Of a stretch of DNA of 48,300 nt, positions 13,601-25,600 are shown piece after piece. The notes beneath the pieces are model-generated. The model searched no databases. It saw only the letters and a program-made list of their open reading frames with translations, and was not told where the DNA came from. The translations under genes and the position numbers were made by a program. This DNA comes from Ichthyophonus hoferi (lineage: Eukaryota > Opisthokonta > Ichthyosporea > Ichthyophonida > Ichthyophonidae): positions 62,325 through 110,624 of the forward strand of contig NAOQ01000182.1 of assembly GCA_002751075.1 (NCBI GenBank), read 5' to 3'. Numbering within the stretch: position 1 is the stretch's first letter; the number at the start of each line of letters is the position of its first letter.

Positions 13601-16600
13601 TTTCTAATGGTGCAAATTAGTCAAGTATACAAAGCCTTTTTTGCTGCATACCCGTATAACTTCATCTGCATGTCACTGTGTTGCAGTTGTTTATCCCACT
13701 ATATCTCTCTATTGACCGTATGATTATATGTAAATGTTTTAAGAAAGTACATATAATTGTATACAGCATTATAGTGTAATAGTATCGGAATATGTAGAAT
13801 GGCATGTATATATATATGCAGTTATGTAGATGTACTGTATTGATTCTCTTACACTGAGAGATTTGTTGTTTGTAAAGACACCATACATCAACCCGTTATC
13901 CACCTTTTCAGCTGCTACTGCGCCTCCTGATTCCTAGAGAACTGCATATTAGTATTAAGATGATGAAGGAGATAATGGGCTAGATTATGACTTATAGCTA
14001 ATAGGAAGTGGTGATAAAGGTGCAGGAATTCATAGAGAATATGATAAACAATAAATATCCAAGGATAAACCATACATACATACATACATACATATATACA
14101 CTCTTGAAAGTAAAGTATGTATCTATTGATAGAGTTATTTTAATATCACGACTAGTTATTATTGTGATTTTTATTTTTCAAAAAACAACGGTCCTGTGAG
14201 AATCTCACTGGGCCATCAACCAATATTGGCTTCTCAACTAACTGTGCTCTCCTAGCTTTAACAACATTATAGGCCTACCCCTTAACTTCTGTTGACTTCT
14301 TTAATAATACAAATCTGTCTAAGCACATTTGTACTCCCTGTACGTAAGGGTATACATGCTAAAACCCACCTTAATTTGGTATTACTTTAATTATAAATGG
14401 ATAGGGGTCACAGTGACTAATCCTGTTTCTACGTATTAATGACCGGTCTTAAATGGAAAAAATGTTACGTGCATATAGGACTGGTATAGTATGCCAGATT
14501 TAACAGGTAGTTCTATAACTAAAAAGAAAAGGTAATATTAAGGAGAATAAGGAAAGACTAGTTCGATGAAGAGGATTCAATAATGTATAATTGTATGATA
14601 GCAGTTGTAAATAATATATATATATATTAATGTATCTAATAGTATAATAGTGCTTATAATGGCATGCATGATATTATGTAGGGTAGTATACATAATAGTA
14701 TAATAGTATATATGATGATATATATAATATAAGTAGAAGAAGATAGGAAGACAAAACATACTTGGAAAGAGAAAAAGAAAGTGTATATTTAGGTATACGC
14801 ATATTAAAAAAAAAATGTAGAAAACGAATAGCCAATAATAATAAGTTACAGTAATAAAAATAAAGGATTGTCAGTAGTATTAAAGGTTTTAATAGTTTAA
14901 TAATTATGGTCAGAAAGAGAAGCATTTATTTAATTTATATATTTTTTATATAGCTAGAATGACTTAATTGTTACTAATTACTATTGAATATGTAGTCTGA
15001 TAAAAAATAAAAACCAAGAATAATATGGTTAAAAATAAATATCTAATTAATCTAGGTATTTCTTTATATAACTATAATTATTTAATATTATTAATAATTT
15101 TTATTGTATTTGTAGCCTTAATGCAGTATTCCCTCAATTCTAAATGAATACAGGTTACAGAGAACAAATCTAAGTGTGTCTCTACTTCTTTCCAATAATC
15201 ATTATTCTGTTTTATCCTGAAATTTAGTTTTTAAAAGAATAACACGGTATTCCAATTAAATATATAGAGTTCTAAATTTTCAGAAAAACGGAATGATTTC
15301 TACTCTAGTCATAGGACTATCCTCATCTAACACTCTAATTAAAATGACAAACATAATTGATTAAGTAAAGAAACCTATACATAAATGACTAATACTTTAG
15401 TAAGGATTCACCAAGTTTTTACTTGACTAATAATAATAATGTACTATATGTATCAAAGATTCCCATTGTCCAATTGTCATGCTCATTTGAAAGTTGCAAA
15501 CATAAGGTTTGTTATAAATTAAGTGTATAATACAATACAATATAATACAATACAATACAATACAATATGCATCTTATGTACTATATCCCATATTATATTA
15601 TCATATTATAATCTATCCTCTTTCATATTGTTATATCGCAATATCAAAATACAATACAATACAGTGCAACTGAATACAATACAATACAATATATATCTTA
15701 CATAATATATCCCATACTATATTATCATATTATAATCTATCCTCTTTCATATTGTTATATCGCAATATTAAAATACAATACAACACAGTGCAACTAAATA
15801 CAATACACAATAATATAATTAAAGTATCGGAGTATTGATCACAAAGCCAATCACACCCCAGGGTCCGAGACTGTGTTGTTGGTAAAGACTGTACTGTGAT
15901 CAATGTAAATATAAGATAGATGGTAGATGTAGATGGCTGATCCAGAGCTCATCTGGACAAACAACCATGGGTTACAATAACATTAGTGCCACTACTATTG
16001 CTAGTGTTATCATTATAGGGTATAGTATGGTACGAAATGATATAATATGATATGGTAGAATAGAGTACAGCATAGCATGATGGAGTATGGTAGGACAAGT
16101 TAAAAACATATTAAATAAACGGAAGAGAACAAGAAAAAAATATTAAGACATACAGAGGGGTACACTACTGAAAACATTCCACTCATATTAAAAAATGAAA
16201 ATAAAAGCAATAGCAGATGTCATGACCATATCCCTACCATATTAAAATCTTTAAATTTCATATGCTCCAGACACAATTTCACATGGTTAATCTTTTTGTT
16301 GGGTGGGGTCCTTATTGCAGATGCAACCCCATCCCCTGTATAATCCATTACCATGTCGAACCCTATCAAGCGGAGTGTTACGTTACTGGAGCCAATAATA
16401 AAGCCTGTCTCCCATCCATATCCTTTATGTGACCAATGGGATTTGACTGTCATGACAGGACGTGTCCCAGGATAGGCCATAATTGTAACGTCTTTTTTCA
16501 CTCGTATATATTTGTGAACTGAAATATTGCCCCCAATGAAAATGATGGCAGGAGGGTTTGTTTTCTTGATCCGTTTTGCTGCTTGCTTGAGTGTATTGTA

Positions 16601-19600
16601 GCATATCTGTCATTGGGAAATGAGAGGAGATGGGAAGGGGGAAATAAATAAATGAAACAATCAGACAAATAAAATAAATGAAAGAGCATTATGGGTATTT
16701 ACAGGTGTATGGGGGAGGCGAAGGATGAAGGGAAATAGGGAAACTATAATTATAATAATACTTTTAGTATTCATAATAATATTTATGTTATTGCTAGTAA
16801 TAGTATAATAGTATTAATAAATACAACAAGGAAAGAAAATATAAAAAAAAACAAAAGGATTTTAGGGTAGAAGGGGAAAGAGAGAGAGAAAAAAGTGTTT
16901 AAAAACAAAATTTTGTCACAAGAAGTATCTAGAGTAATGTAGAAGACAAAGTCTAGAAAGTCCGAGATTTGATGTAGTGTTTTACTTCATATGTTGGAAC
17001 AAGTGTAATTATTGCAATGATTCCTTATTTATTTATTTCTTTGTGTTAAAATACAAAATATATTCTATTTATTATTTGTAATCAATTAAATAATAGAAAT
17101 TATCTATCAAACCTACATATTAATGATTCAAATTGTGATTAATTTCAGTATACCATATTACATTAGGTATAAAAATTGATTTGAAGTCAGTTTCACCACA
17201 TCACATATTTAGAATAGTATAAACTAACCATTGTGTGATTGTAACGGAATTGATAGTTTTTTTTACACTATATTCTGCCAGGTAACGGCTTAAACTAAAC
17301 ACAGGGTAAGTTTACTCTGCACTTTTACCGTTTCAAAATATATAATATGTACAATTATTTACTGGTAAAATTAACTTGTTTGGGAATCTAAAAGATTATT
17401 ATAAAAAAGTCACAAGAAACAGAAAGGTGATAGCTAAAGTAAAAGAAATGGAATAATTTATGAACGAAAAGAATGAGGAAGATACAAGAGAAAAATAAAC
17501 ACAGAAGAAAAAAAGTTACAGGTTCTGAAAACATAAAATAATATAGAATTCACCATAGGGATAAAATATAAACCAGAAAACCACTGTAAAGATTTGAAGA
17601 TGCGTTTGAGAGAACAAGATTATATTGTTTGCATATGTTTTTGTTTACTTGATGTGAATGCTATGTTATACTAGTTTATAGAAGCATGATATAGACAACA
17701 TGTTTGCGTGTATTTAAACATACACTACATCTGCAGCCGTATCTCTATAAATTGTCTTATATCCTTCTTACCTGCTCAAACTATATATATCTACCTACCC
17801 CATCAATACCAGCCACAGGGCAGTATTTAGGTACTAGTAAACATCCTTTTGCATCTAGGTAGTATCCTGGACCACATACTTTACATGTATTAAGTTGTTC
17901 TTTTTTGCACTTAGTCAGAGAGCAGCTGATATTAAAGACACATACTGTATATGGGTATACGTTGTTGAAATATGGGTAATCCGTTACAATTATTTCATAA
18001 TTATTTTTATTTAAATAACGTATACTCTATTTATTTTTTATCTTTTATTATTCAAATAGTAGAGAATATCTATTAAACTTACGTAGTAATAATTAGGATT
18101 GAGATTAATTCCTGTATACCATATTATATTAGGTACATAGTTTAATTCAAATTTAATTTAATTGCACCACATATATTTAGAATGATATAAACTGACCACA
18201 GTGCGGTTGAAACCGGATTTTTAATTTTGTTTGCACTCTAGTCCACCATCTGACATGCTTTATTGCCAGGATAACGGCTAAAACTAAAGACAGAGCATGT
18301 TTACATTGTATTTTACAATTTATACATAAGTAATGGTAGATAGTGATAAGCGAAAGGTTGAGTATGTGTAAAGCCATGTGTAATTTCATAAGGGCGGTTG
18401 GGTGGTATGAGGATAAAGTAATACAAGTTTTAGCGCATTTATGATTGTTTACACTAACATATATAACTTGGTGTTTTTTATGTAGGTATTCATAGGTATA
18501 GTTATGTGTTATGTGTATATTATATATAGTATGTATGGGTATATGTGCATATGTATGCGTAGGTAAAAGTATAGGCCTTAATTTATATAAAAATATACAC
18601 GAATCTGTAAATGTAATAGCCTTAATAATTGGAAGAGTTTGTAAGTCAAAAATAAGGTAGATTATAATAAATTGACGCATGCCAAAAGAATTAGAACTGA
18701 TGCAATCAATTGGAGTTAAACACCAAGTCTTAATAAAAAAGACTATGAACTATAGAACCTCTAGCTGTATATATCCAGAGCTATGGATTATACGGTAAAA
18801 TATACATGCATGTACTTTAATACACATGCACCAGCAAGTATTAGTTATTAGTTATCATCTCTTCCCTTTCAATTTTTATTTTATTTTCTGTATGGATTTA
18901 TTTTGTTAACTATATTGTAATGTCATTACTAGTTTATTTACTTGCCAATTGGTATATTCATGTACATATCTTTTGTGACGTACTTTCTTTATTTCCCTGT
19001 TGTTATATATTTATCTATACATGAAGTAAAAGTATTAGCATTACTGGTAATTTTAATAGTAACAGTAGTAGTGAATTACATAATCACAAATAAGTGGCAA
19101 TAGAATCGCATATTATACCTTCCTTGTATGCTAAGGAAGGAGAGTAAAGGGAGGGGTAGAAACATATCATCTTATAGCCAAACTCACAGCCAAATAAATT
19201 GTAAAACAGAGAGTGAAAAATTACTTTCAGCGTAAACTGGTTCAACCGGNNNNNNNNNNNNNNNNNNNNNNNNNNNNNNNNNNNNNNNNNNNNNNNNNNN
19301 NNNNNNNNNNNNNNNNNNNNNNNNNNNNNNNNNNNNNNNNNNNNNNNNNNNNNNNNNNNNNNNNNNNNNNNNNNNNNNNNNNNNNNNNNNNNNNNNNNNN
19401 NNNNNNNNNNNNNNNNNNNNNNNNNNNNNNNNNNNNNNNNNNNNNNNNNNNNNNNNNNNNNNNNNNNNNNNNNNNNNNNNNNNNNNNNNNNNNNNNNNNN
19501 NNNNNNNNNNNNNNNNNNNNNNNNNNNNNNNNNNNNNNNNNNNNNNNNNNNNNNNNNNNNNNNNNNNNNNNNNNNNNNNNNNNNNNNNNNNNNNNNNNNN

Positions 19601-21183
19601 NNNNNNNNNNNNNNNNNNNNNNNNNNNNNNNNNNNNNNNNNNNNNNNNNNNNNNNNNNNNNNNNNNNNNNNNNNNNNNNNNNNNNNNNNNNNNNNNNNNN
19701 NNNNNNNNNNNNNNNNNNNNNNNNNNNNNNNNNNNNNNNNNNNNNNNNNNNNNNNNNNNNNNNNNNNNNNNNNNNNNNNNNNNNNNNNNNNNNNNNNNNN
19801 NNNNNNNNNNNNNNNNNNNNNNNNNNCATAATCACAAATAAGTGGCAATAGAATCGCATATTATACCTTCCTTGTATGCTAAGGAAGGAGAGTAAAGGGA
19901 GGGGTAGAAACATATCATCTTATAGCCAAACTCACAGCCAAATAAATTGTAAAACAGAGAGTGAAAAATTACTTTCAGCGTAAACTGGTTCAACCGGTAT
20001 GGTAGAAGTCCCCAAATCTATTGATGGAGCAGCTATTTCCATATTGATAGTAGATTCACCACCATTAGTGTCAATGCTATTGAAATTGGATAATATTGAC
20101 AATTGCCATGGTGATTGTATTGTTCGTATTGGTGGATATGGGTCTGTTTGTGTTTGGGACAGAAAATCTAATTGTGTCTGTTCTGATAATGATGGTTGTG
20201 GATGTAATTGGGTTTGCTGTGATAGTATGTGTGATTCTGATTGCAATAGTGTCTGTGTAGTTTGTGTTATAATATATATTGTATAATCAATGTGATTTGA
20301 CGATAATGTCACGTTTGCAGTTCTTTGTGCTTTAGGGTTATCCTCTGGACCAGAATCAATAACTGATGATGCCGTACTGGTCTTGCTGTCCGTATTGCTA
20401 AGAACTACACTTATTGCTGTCTATATGTTTGAATTTTAAATCGTGGTGGCAGGGTGACGGTTTTGTATTGTGTTGTGCTATGTTTTGTTTTGGTGTTTAG
20501 TGTTGGACATGGTATAGTATTGAATGACATTGAAAGAATAATGACATAAAGTTTTAGCGTTGAGTTGAGGGTAGGTGTTTCAAAAGAATATTGAGGATAA
20601 AATTAGTTAAAAAGAAAGAAACAAACAGAGAAAAGAAAAACCAAAACAGAAATAGCTTGTTATTTCTTAAATACTGGAGCGCTAGAAAAGAAAAGAATAT
20701 AAAAATATCATTGTCTTTGCTATGAAATTATGTGTAGCCTCTGTAGTAACATTAACACAAGACTACGTATTGTTATCTAATGCAGCTATTTAGTGGCCAA
20801 TTGATAGAAAAGTTATTATTTATTTAATTTAGATATTCCTTTCTTTAACACTCCTCCTTGGCCTAGACACATGATTTCACCTAGGATATAATGAATATAA
20901 AAGAAATAAGAAAAGATCTCTGGAGTGGTGACTACTTAGCTGTATGCATTCTATCCGGTGTGAAATTAAACACACAGATATATTGATATATATAAACGTT
21001 TTCTTGTAAAGTTTTTTCATTTAAGTAAGTATATATGTTTGTATGTTTATATATATATATATATGTGAAAGTATAAGAATATACATATGATGATACGTGC
21101 AAAGCCGTTTTCCCTACCACTATAGCAACTATAATCAAGCTCACAGTAACCAAAGCAGCAATAAGTTTTTCCCTTCGTGTCAT
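10628..21183 (-). CDS. Membrane-anchored right-handed beta-helix surface protein, 12 exons
   Basis: Exons in transcript order: 21183-21118, 20420-19973, 17944-17799, 16606-16238, 15952-15857, 13933-13853, 13077-12991, 12604-12446, 12151-11927, 11556-11389, 11180-11065, 10697-10628. All introns are GT-AG and all phases agree, giving 676 residues ending in TAG. Residues 1-29 form a basic start (MTRREK) and a hydrophobic signal anchor. About 30-170 is a Gln/Thr/Ser-rich stalk. Residues 172-220 are a Cys-rich EGF/furin-like module. About 221-615 is a parallel beta-helix with recurring GG..., VFTNN and NNxAM motifs, as in pectin-lyase-fold and POMP-like adhesins. A Lys-rich and Cys-containing tail follows. 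The likely role is adhesion or cell-surface structure (inference). Exons 5-10 are each a whole number of codons. Exon 2 is least certain because its donor lies in a sequence duplicated around an assembly gap. Confidence 0.72.
12230..12410 (-). pseudogene. Decayed tandem echo of a beta-helix exon end and its donor
   Basis: Just downstream (on the minus strand) of the exon ending at 12446, the intron repeats that exon's last ~50 bases and splice donor. The real exon reads HVYGRVIVSGTVQNNLAM then GTAGGT. The echo reads HVYGRVIARGVV, a stop where Gln should be, then NKLFM and GTAAGT. Adjoining intron sequence (GTTATAT..TAGTGTT blocks) is also repeated. It is a non-functional duplicate inside the intron, not an additional coding exon. 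Confidence 0.65.
14276..14445 (+). repeat. Interspersed repeat family A, copy 3
   Basis: It aligns with 270-450: CTTCTGTTGACTTCTTTAATAAT, CATTTGTACTCCCTGTACGTAAG, TTAATTTGGTATTACTT and AGGGGTCACAG..TTTCTACGTATTA are recognisable but diverged. It lies in the intron between the beta-helix exons at 15857 and 13933. Confidence 0.5.
15040..15215 (+). repeat. Interspersed repeat family A, copy 4
   Basis: The first ~70 bases match 97-165 closely (ATTAATCTAGGTATTTCTTTATATAACTATAATTATTTA). Later blocks (GGTTACAG, TCTCTACTT) match more weakly. It lies in the same intron as copy 3, in the same orientation. Confidence 0.5.
15527..15812. repeat. Tandem duplication with AATAC pentanucleotide runs
   Basis: Two adjacent copies of a ~125-bp unit occupy about 15553-15680 and 15681-15810. 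The unit is an (AATAC)n run, then CTTA..ATATCCCATA.TATATTATCATATT, a shared CTATCCTCTTTCATATTG block and CAATAT.AAAATACAATACA. The copies differ at only a few sites, so the duplication is fairly recent. It lies within an intron of the beta-helix gene. Confidence 0.8.
16995..17345 (-). repeat. Interspersed repeat family B, copy 3
   Basis: This is the reverse complement of the 10108-10478 copy over nearly the full length: TAAATAAATAAGGAATCATTG at its 3' end, AGGTTTGATAGATAATTTCT, GTTTAAGCCGTTACCTGG, and a CTGTGTTTAG start near 17330. It is in the intron between the exons at 17799 and 16606 of the minus-strand gene. Confidence 0.75.
17965..18315 (-). repeat. Interspersed repeat family B, copy 4
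   Basis: This minus-strand copy shares AACATGCTCTGTCTTTAGTTTTAGCCGTTATCCTGGCAATAAAGC, CAGGAATTAATCTCAATC and the TAATTGTAACG end with copies 2 and 3. It lies in the large second intron of the beta-helix gene, about 620 bases from copy 3's near edge and in the same orientation. Confidence 0.75.
19079..19249 (+). repeat. Left flank of assembly gap (identical to right flank)
   Basis: This 171-base sequence, from CATAATCACAAATAAG to TGGTTCAACCGG, recurs without visible difference at 19827-19997, directly on the other side of the N run. It includes the end of beta-helix exon 2 and its splice donor. It is most simply the same genomic sequence assembled at both contig ends. Confidence 0.9.
19250..19826. 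other. Assembly gap, 577 Ns
   Basis: An uninterrupted run of N. It falls inside the beta-helix gene between duplicated contig ends. Open frames running through it are meaningless. Confidence 0.99.
19827..19997 (+). repeat. Right flank of assembly gap (identical to left flank)
   Basis: An exact-looking second copy of 19079-19249. Beta-helix exon 2 continues from this copy rightward to 20420, so this copy carries the true exon-intron junction (donor at 19972 on the minus strand). Confidence 0.9.
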
Positions 21184-21281
21184 CGGTACTGTAAATAATC
21201 CAAAAGTTAAATAAGTATTTTTATTGTACATGGCTTTTACTTGCATCCTTTATTAATATTATATCTTTTGATTCTTAAGAG

Positions 21282-21571
21282 GTGAAAATATATCACCCAG
21301 AATCTTTATTAGCAGGTCAACTAGTCCAGCTTGATATCTTTAAACAATTAGAGAATAACCGTATAGTTACCATATACAATTACACTGATTTAGATCATAG
21401 CTATTACACCTATTGCAAGATACGCGGTAGAGATTTTAAAGTATCTTTGACTTACAGACAACAGAACTCGTAAGAGCTTTAATTTATGTACTACCCGGTG
21501 AAAACAATTTAGATCAACTCGTAGTAGTAGATCGGAATGACATACGTCAAATAGAACTTGATACACCATAA
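21282..21571 (+). CDS. Unrecognised conserved-looking protein, 3' part only
   Basis: Two abutting coding stretches appear: 21282-21456 (ends in RGRDFK) and a second in another frame at about 21474-21571 (starts TTELVRALIYVLPG, ends IELDTP, stop TAA). Codon content and sequence look real, with charged, well-mixed residues unlike the surrounding AT-rich DNA. The two frames join exactly if the 17 bases GTATCTTTGACTTACAG are removed; these begin GT and end AG. That is either an extremely short intron or a frameshift. The 5' end follows a pyrimidine-rich tract and AG (acceptor-like), so upstream exons are expected, but I find none before the divergent beta-helix gene starting 99 bases away. It may be a gene fragment or pseudogene. 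I recognise no family. Confidence 0.45.
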
Positions 21572-22650
21572 AATATTTTTATTTGTAATATAATCATTTT
21601 CAGTCTATCGTGTTTTGTCAAATATATAACTACCATCATTTATTTATTATCAGCCTAACTAATATCCTAAGAGCTATTCTGATGTATGCCTTGTTTCGCT
21701 TCATTCCAATTGATTTTTTTTAATATTAACCTCATTTATTTCATATTGACTTACCATTGAAGCAATAGGCGTACATATAAACCATTATATATAAAATAAG
21801 ATATAATACTTGTAATATAAAGATAGTAATATAATAAATATGATTTATATAAAAGTTTTATTCATAAATATATATTACAAATTAGATATAAGCCAAGATT
21901 ACTTTACAAAATATATATTTACATTGTTGAGGATTAGAAGTAAAAAGAAGGGTTTCGGATTACTAGCTAAAATATTTTAAATGAACCAGCCATCTTTTTT
22001 GAGCACATAAAATACTAGCCAATTACACGCGCTAGTGAAAAATGCAGAATTCTATAGCTGCATATGATTGGTTACTAAACCTAATGGTATTTTATTGATC
22101 TATGGTTTAAAACGTCGTAACTCATCAGTCAAATCAAATCTAATTGGATAGTATTATAATGCAATAAAAACCGTTTAATGTCAGCGATCTACAACTAATA
22201 TTAGATTAGTCATACTGATCTACCATTAATCTTCGATTAGTAATGTTAATCATATATTAATCACAACAATTCATTTATTTATTTTCTATCCTTTTTTGGA
22301 CTAACGAATTACGGCCTAGAATAAGTAAAATTAAAACTAATATTATCACATTAAAATTTAAAATACAAATTAAGGAATAAAAAGGAAGTATTATATTTAT
22401 AATATTTATGTTTAAATCAGGAAGCCACGCCAGGCAAAGTGGCTCGCCGGACCCCCAAACCTTACGGTGGACGCCATTTATGAAAAAAAACAACTCAAAC
22501 GAAAATTATCGGGCGGGAAAAAACAATAATTTTATGGGTTTTGTTATAAAGAAAAGTAAATGAGATCGTAAAGGTATCCTGGATAATCAAGGTGTATTTT
22601 CGCTAGATGGTTGCTAGATAGTCGCTAGACAGTGTTAGTATCCATTAAAA
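21572..22650. other. Intergenic region upstream of the RBM26-like gene
   Basis: I see no supported gene. A GC-richer patch lies at about 22420-22480. The 22590-22632 segment repeats CGCTAGA/TGCTAGA three times just upstream of the RBM26-like start codon at 22651. The promoter presumably lies here, but no specific element can be named. Confidence 0.5.
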
Positions 22651-25600
22651 ATGATTATTAATGAAACGGAACAGCTTTGGGAATGGATGCTGGAGGTTAT
22701 TGAGCCCGTGTAAGTGTCTATCGATCTATATCTTTTCCGTTTTATGTTTTTCCTATTGCTTTCCTATCTACTCTACTTCTCCCAATAGTGATATTTATTT
22801 TCCATCTTATTCTATCCACTATCGTCTTAATAAAGCCTATTTTTTTTATACCATTTTATGTTTTTTTGATTTTATATGCCATCTCAACTTCAATGTTTCA
22901 GCCTTATGTGCTTATTTTTAAAATGATGCCACTCAGAAACATGAAGTTATACTCATTTTCAATATTGTTCAAGATAGGGTGCCATAGGAGTTGCACCTTA
23001 TTTATTTTTTATATAGTTATTTCTTTTAAACATGTAGTTGCATACCCTCTAGGTATATATCCCTTGATCAAAAATTAAACAAATGATTGTGTTCAATTAA
23101 CAAGAGTTTCGTATTATGCACATCAGTTGCCAAGCAGACCCCAAGGTTATGGTCCAATATGTCTTTGCTTTGTTACGAAATGACAAAACAATGGAGGAAC
23201 ATCGTTCCACCGCTATCCATGAACTTGAAGTTTTCCTCGGAGATGGTAAGTTTTAATTACGTTGACATTACCTTTTCATTTACACTATAATACTATTTAT
23301 ATTTGACTGTACATCGCCCACTATTAACATTTGTGAGCTCTCTAGTATAAGAATTTTTGAATACAGATTTTCGCTGAAATTTATGCCCAAACCACCTTTG
23401 TTTGTGAACTATATTTCATTTGAGTCAGAGGTAAGCGGCTTACCAATTGCCATCTTTCTTCTTAATTCCCCTTCAAGTCACTTCTTGCTTTATTCATCAA
23501 CATGAATTCTATCCAATATTCTCGACTACCATAGTCCTAACTGTACTATACTGCTATGGTTGGACAAATAGCAAACATACATATTCTTAAAACTCTTCAG
23601 TCTTCGACAGGAGTCCGCCAACCTTTTTTTAATCGTCTCATGTTCATATTTTTCTTCTTCCTTCAAGCATATGCACCTATATACTTATATATATATATAT
23701 ATATAATATAATATAACACTATTGCAATTCCGTTTACTCCTTCATCTTAAATCCACATACACTTATGGCATATGCTCAATTTTTTAATATAAACTATAAA
23801 TACTATTATACGCATACATTTAACCCCTTCCCCTTCCCCTTCCCCTTATACATACATACATACACACATACATACATACATGCATATGCAGCAACTGAAA
23901 GCATCGTACAAGGGTTATTTGAAAAGATTGAAGCGGACCAGACCTCTAAGAAAGTGAAGACTGAGATAAAACAGGGAAGACAAAGCCATTCCCCCCCTCC
24001 TACTAGAGAGAATAAAGAGAGTAAGCCACATTCTCAACCACGGAAACAGGAACAGGGTAATACACAGGGACATACACAGGGCCATCAACAAGGTGGTGAA
24101 CACACAGATAGAAAACAAAGTGGACAGAGTGCTCAGGATGAGGAATATGACCCAGAGGAAGGAACTTATAGAGGGGGATCTAAGGAGAGAAGGTGTGTTG
24201 AAGGAGGGAAGGGGAGGAGTAGACATGTTGTATAACTGTGAATGTATATGTATATATATAAGGATATGTGTATGTGTGTGTGTCTTATGTACATATATAT
24301 CAATGCTTGCATGTATGTATATCTGTGGTGGAGGTGAATATAATGAGGTATATAATAGGTACAGTATTTGTATACATATCCCATGACATGACATAAACTT
24401 ACATCCCTCTCCTTCTCCCCACTCTCCCCTGTCCCCCTTCTCTGTATCTATGTATCTATGTAGTCCTAAGATATCCTACAAGCGAGGTTATGAAGAGGCC
24501 ACACGTAAAAGTCAAGGTGCAAATGATTCATCTGAGGAAGGGGCCATACACAGGAAGCGGAATCGTGGTGATAAGGATAGTAATAACATCAACTCAGCAC
24601 CACAACGCACTATAGTCCCTACCCGCAGTGGGAATATTAGTCACAACAATCATAGTGGTCGTAATTTAAATAGAAACAGCAACAGCAACAACACTATAAT
24701 CAGTACCAACACACATAACGGGTCCGCCTTCAGTCCCAGTCCTTCCTCTTTACAGACCGATAATCATGCATGGAGATATGGCCCTCAAGGTCAAGGGGGT
24801 GATATCCCACCCAATCACAATATGAATAATATGAATGGTCCAATGGGAGCCCGAGGAAATTCAGGAGGACCAATAGGAGGGTGGCAGCAGGGTGGAGTAT
24901 GGGGTCGAACCGGATCGAATCGCCAGCGTTGCCCCGATTATGAAAATAAAGGGTTCTGTGTCTTAGGGGATGAGTGTCCCTATCAACACATCAATCCACA
25001 GATAGTGTCTACGGATGAGTTTAACCCAATGATACAGCCCCCTATGAGTATGGGTGGTACCCCTAACAGCCACAACCCAAATGACATGAGAATGGGTATG
25101 GGTATGAACTATGCAGGAGGAGGAGGAGGGGGTATGCCTAATAATAGTAATAATAACAACCGACCGCCATATATTAGCAATGGAAATATGGGTGGAGGGG
25201 GTCCTATAGGATCTTTTAACCCTCCTAATCAATTTCCAATGGGAATGAATATGAATATGAATGGACCTCAACATCCTATGCAAACGCCACCACAGCATGG
25301 AGGAAGAGGGAGATATCAAACCAACCAATTCGATTATAATCAAAATCAAAATGGTGACATGCGATTGAGTTTGGGCTCTAATGCAAGAGGGGGTCATAAC
25401 AATGTTAAAGATTTACGTGAGCTTTTAAATAGACAGCGTATGAATAACAATAGCAATACCCATATTATCAGTAAAAGTCCGACCCCTAACCCTACTTCTA
25501 GCCACAATGATGTAGAGGAATATCAACCAGAAGACCCTGCTGTGACTGTATCCAGAGTACCTGTACCACGCCATTCTGATGCTAGGTCAGTAGATGTTGG

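Noticed and set aside
14577-14925. Minus-strand ORFs rich in Leu, Ile and Tyr
   Set aside because: Composition is that of translated AT-rich DNA; no motif, splice context or match to the surrounding beta-helix exons.
19084-19913. Long ORFs crossing the gap
   Set aside because: They consist mostly of unknown residues from the N run.
19999-20286. Plus-strand Cys/Asp-rich ORF of 95 residues
   Set aside because: It is antisense to the Gln/Thr-rich exon 2 of the beta-helix gene, which joins in phase to further exons; the Cys-rich appearance comes from complementing Gln/Thr codons.
23373-23431. Possible extra RBM26-like exon with AG and GT at its ends
   Set aside because: It breaks the reading frame with exon 2, while exon 2 joins directly and in phase to 23892 with good similarity to RBM26.
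24963-25397. Minus-strand ORF of 144 residues
   Set aside because: It is the shadow of the long low-complexity exon 4 of the RBM26-like gene.
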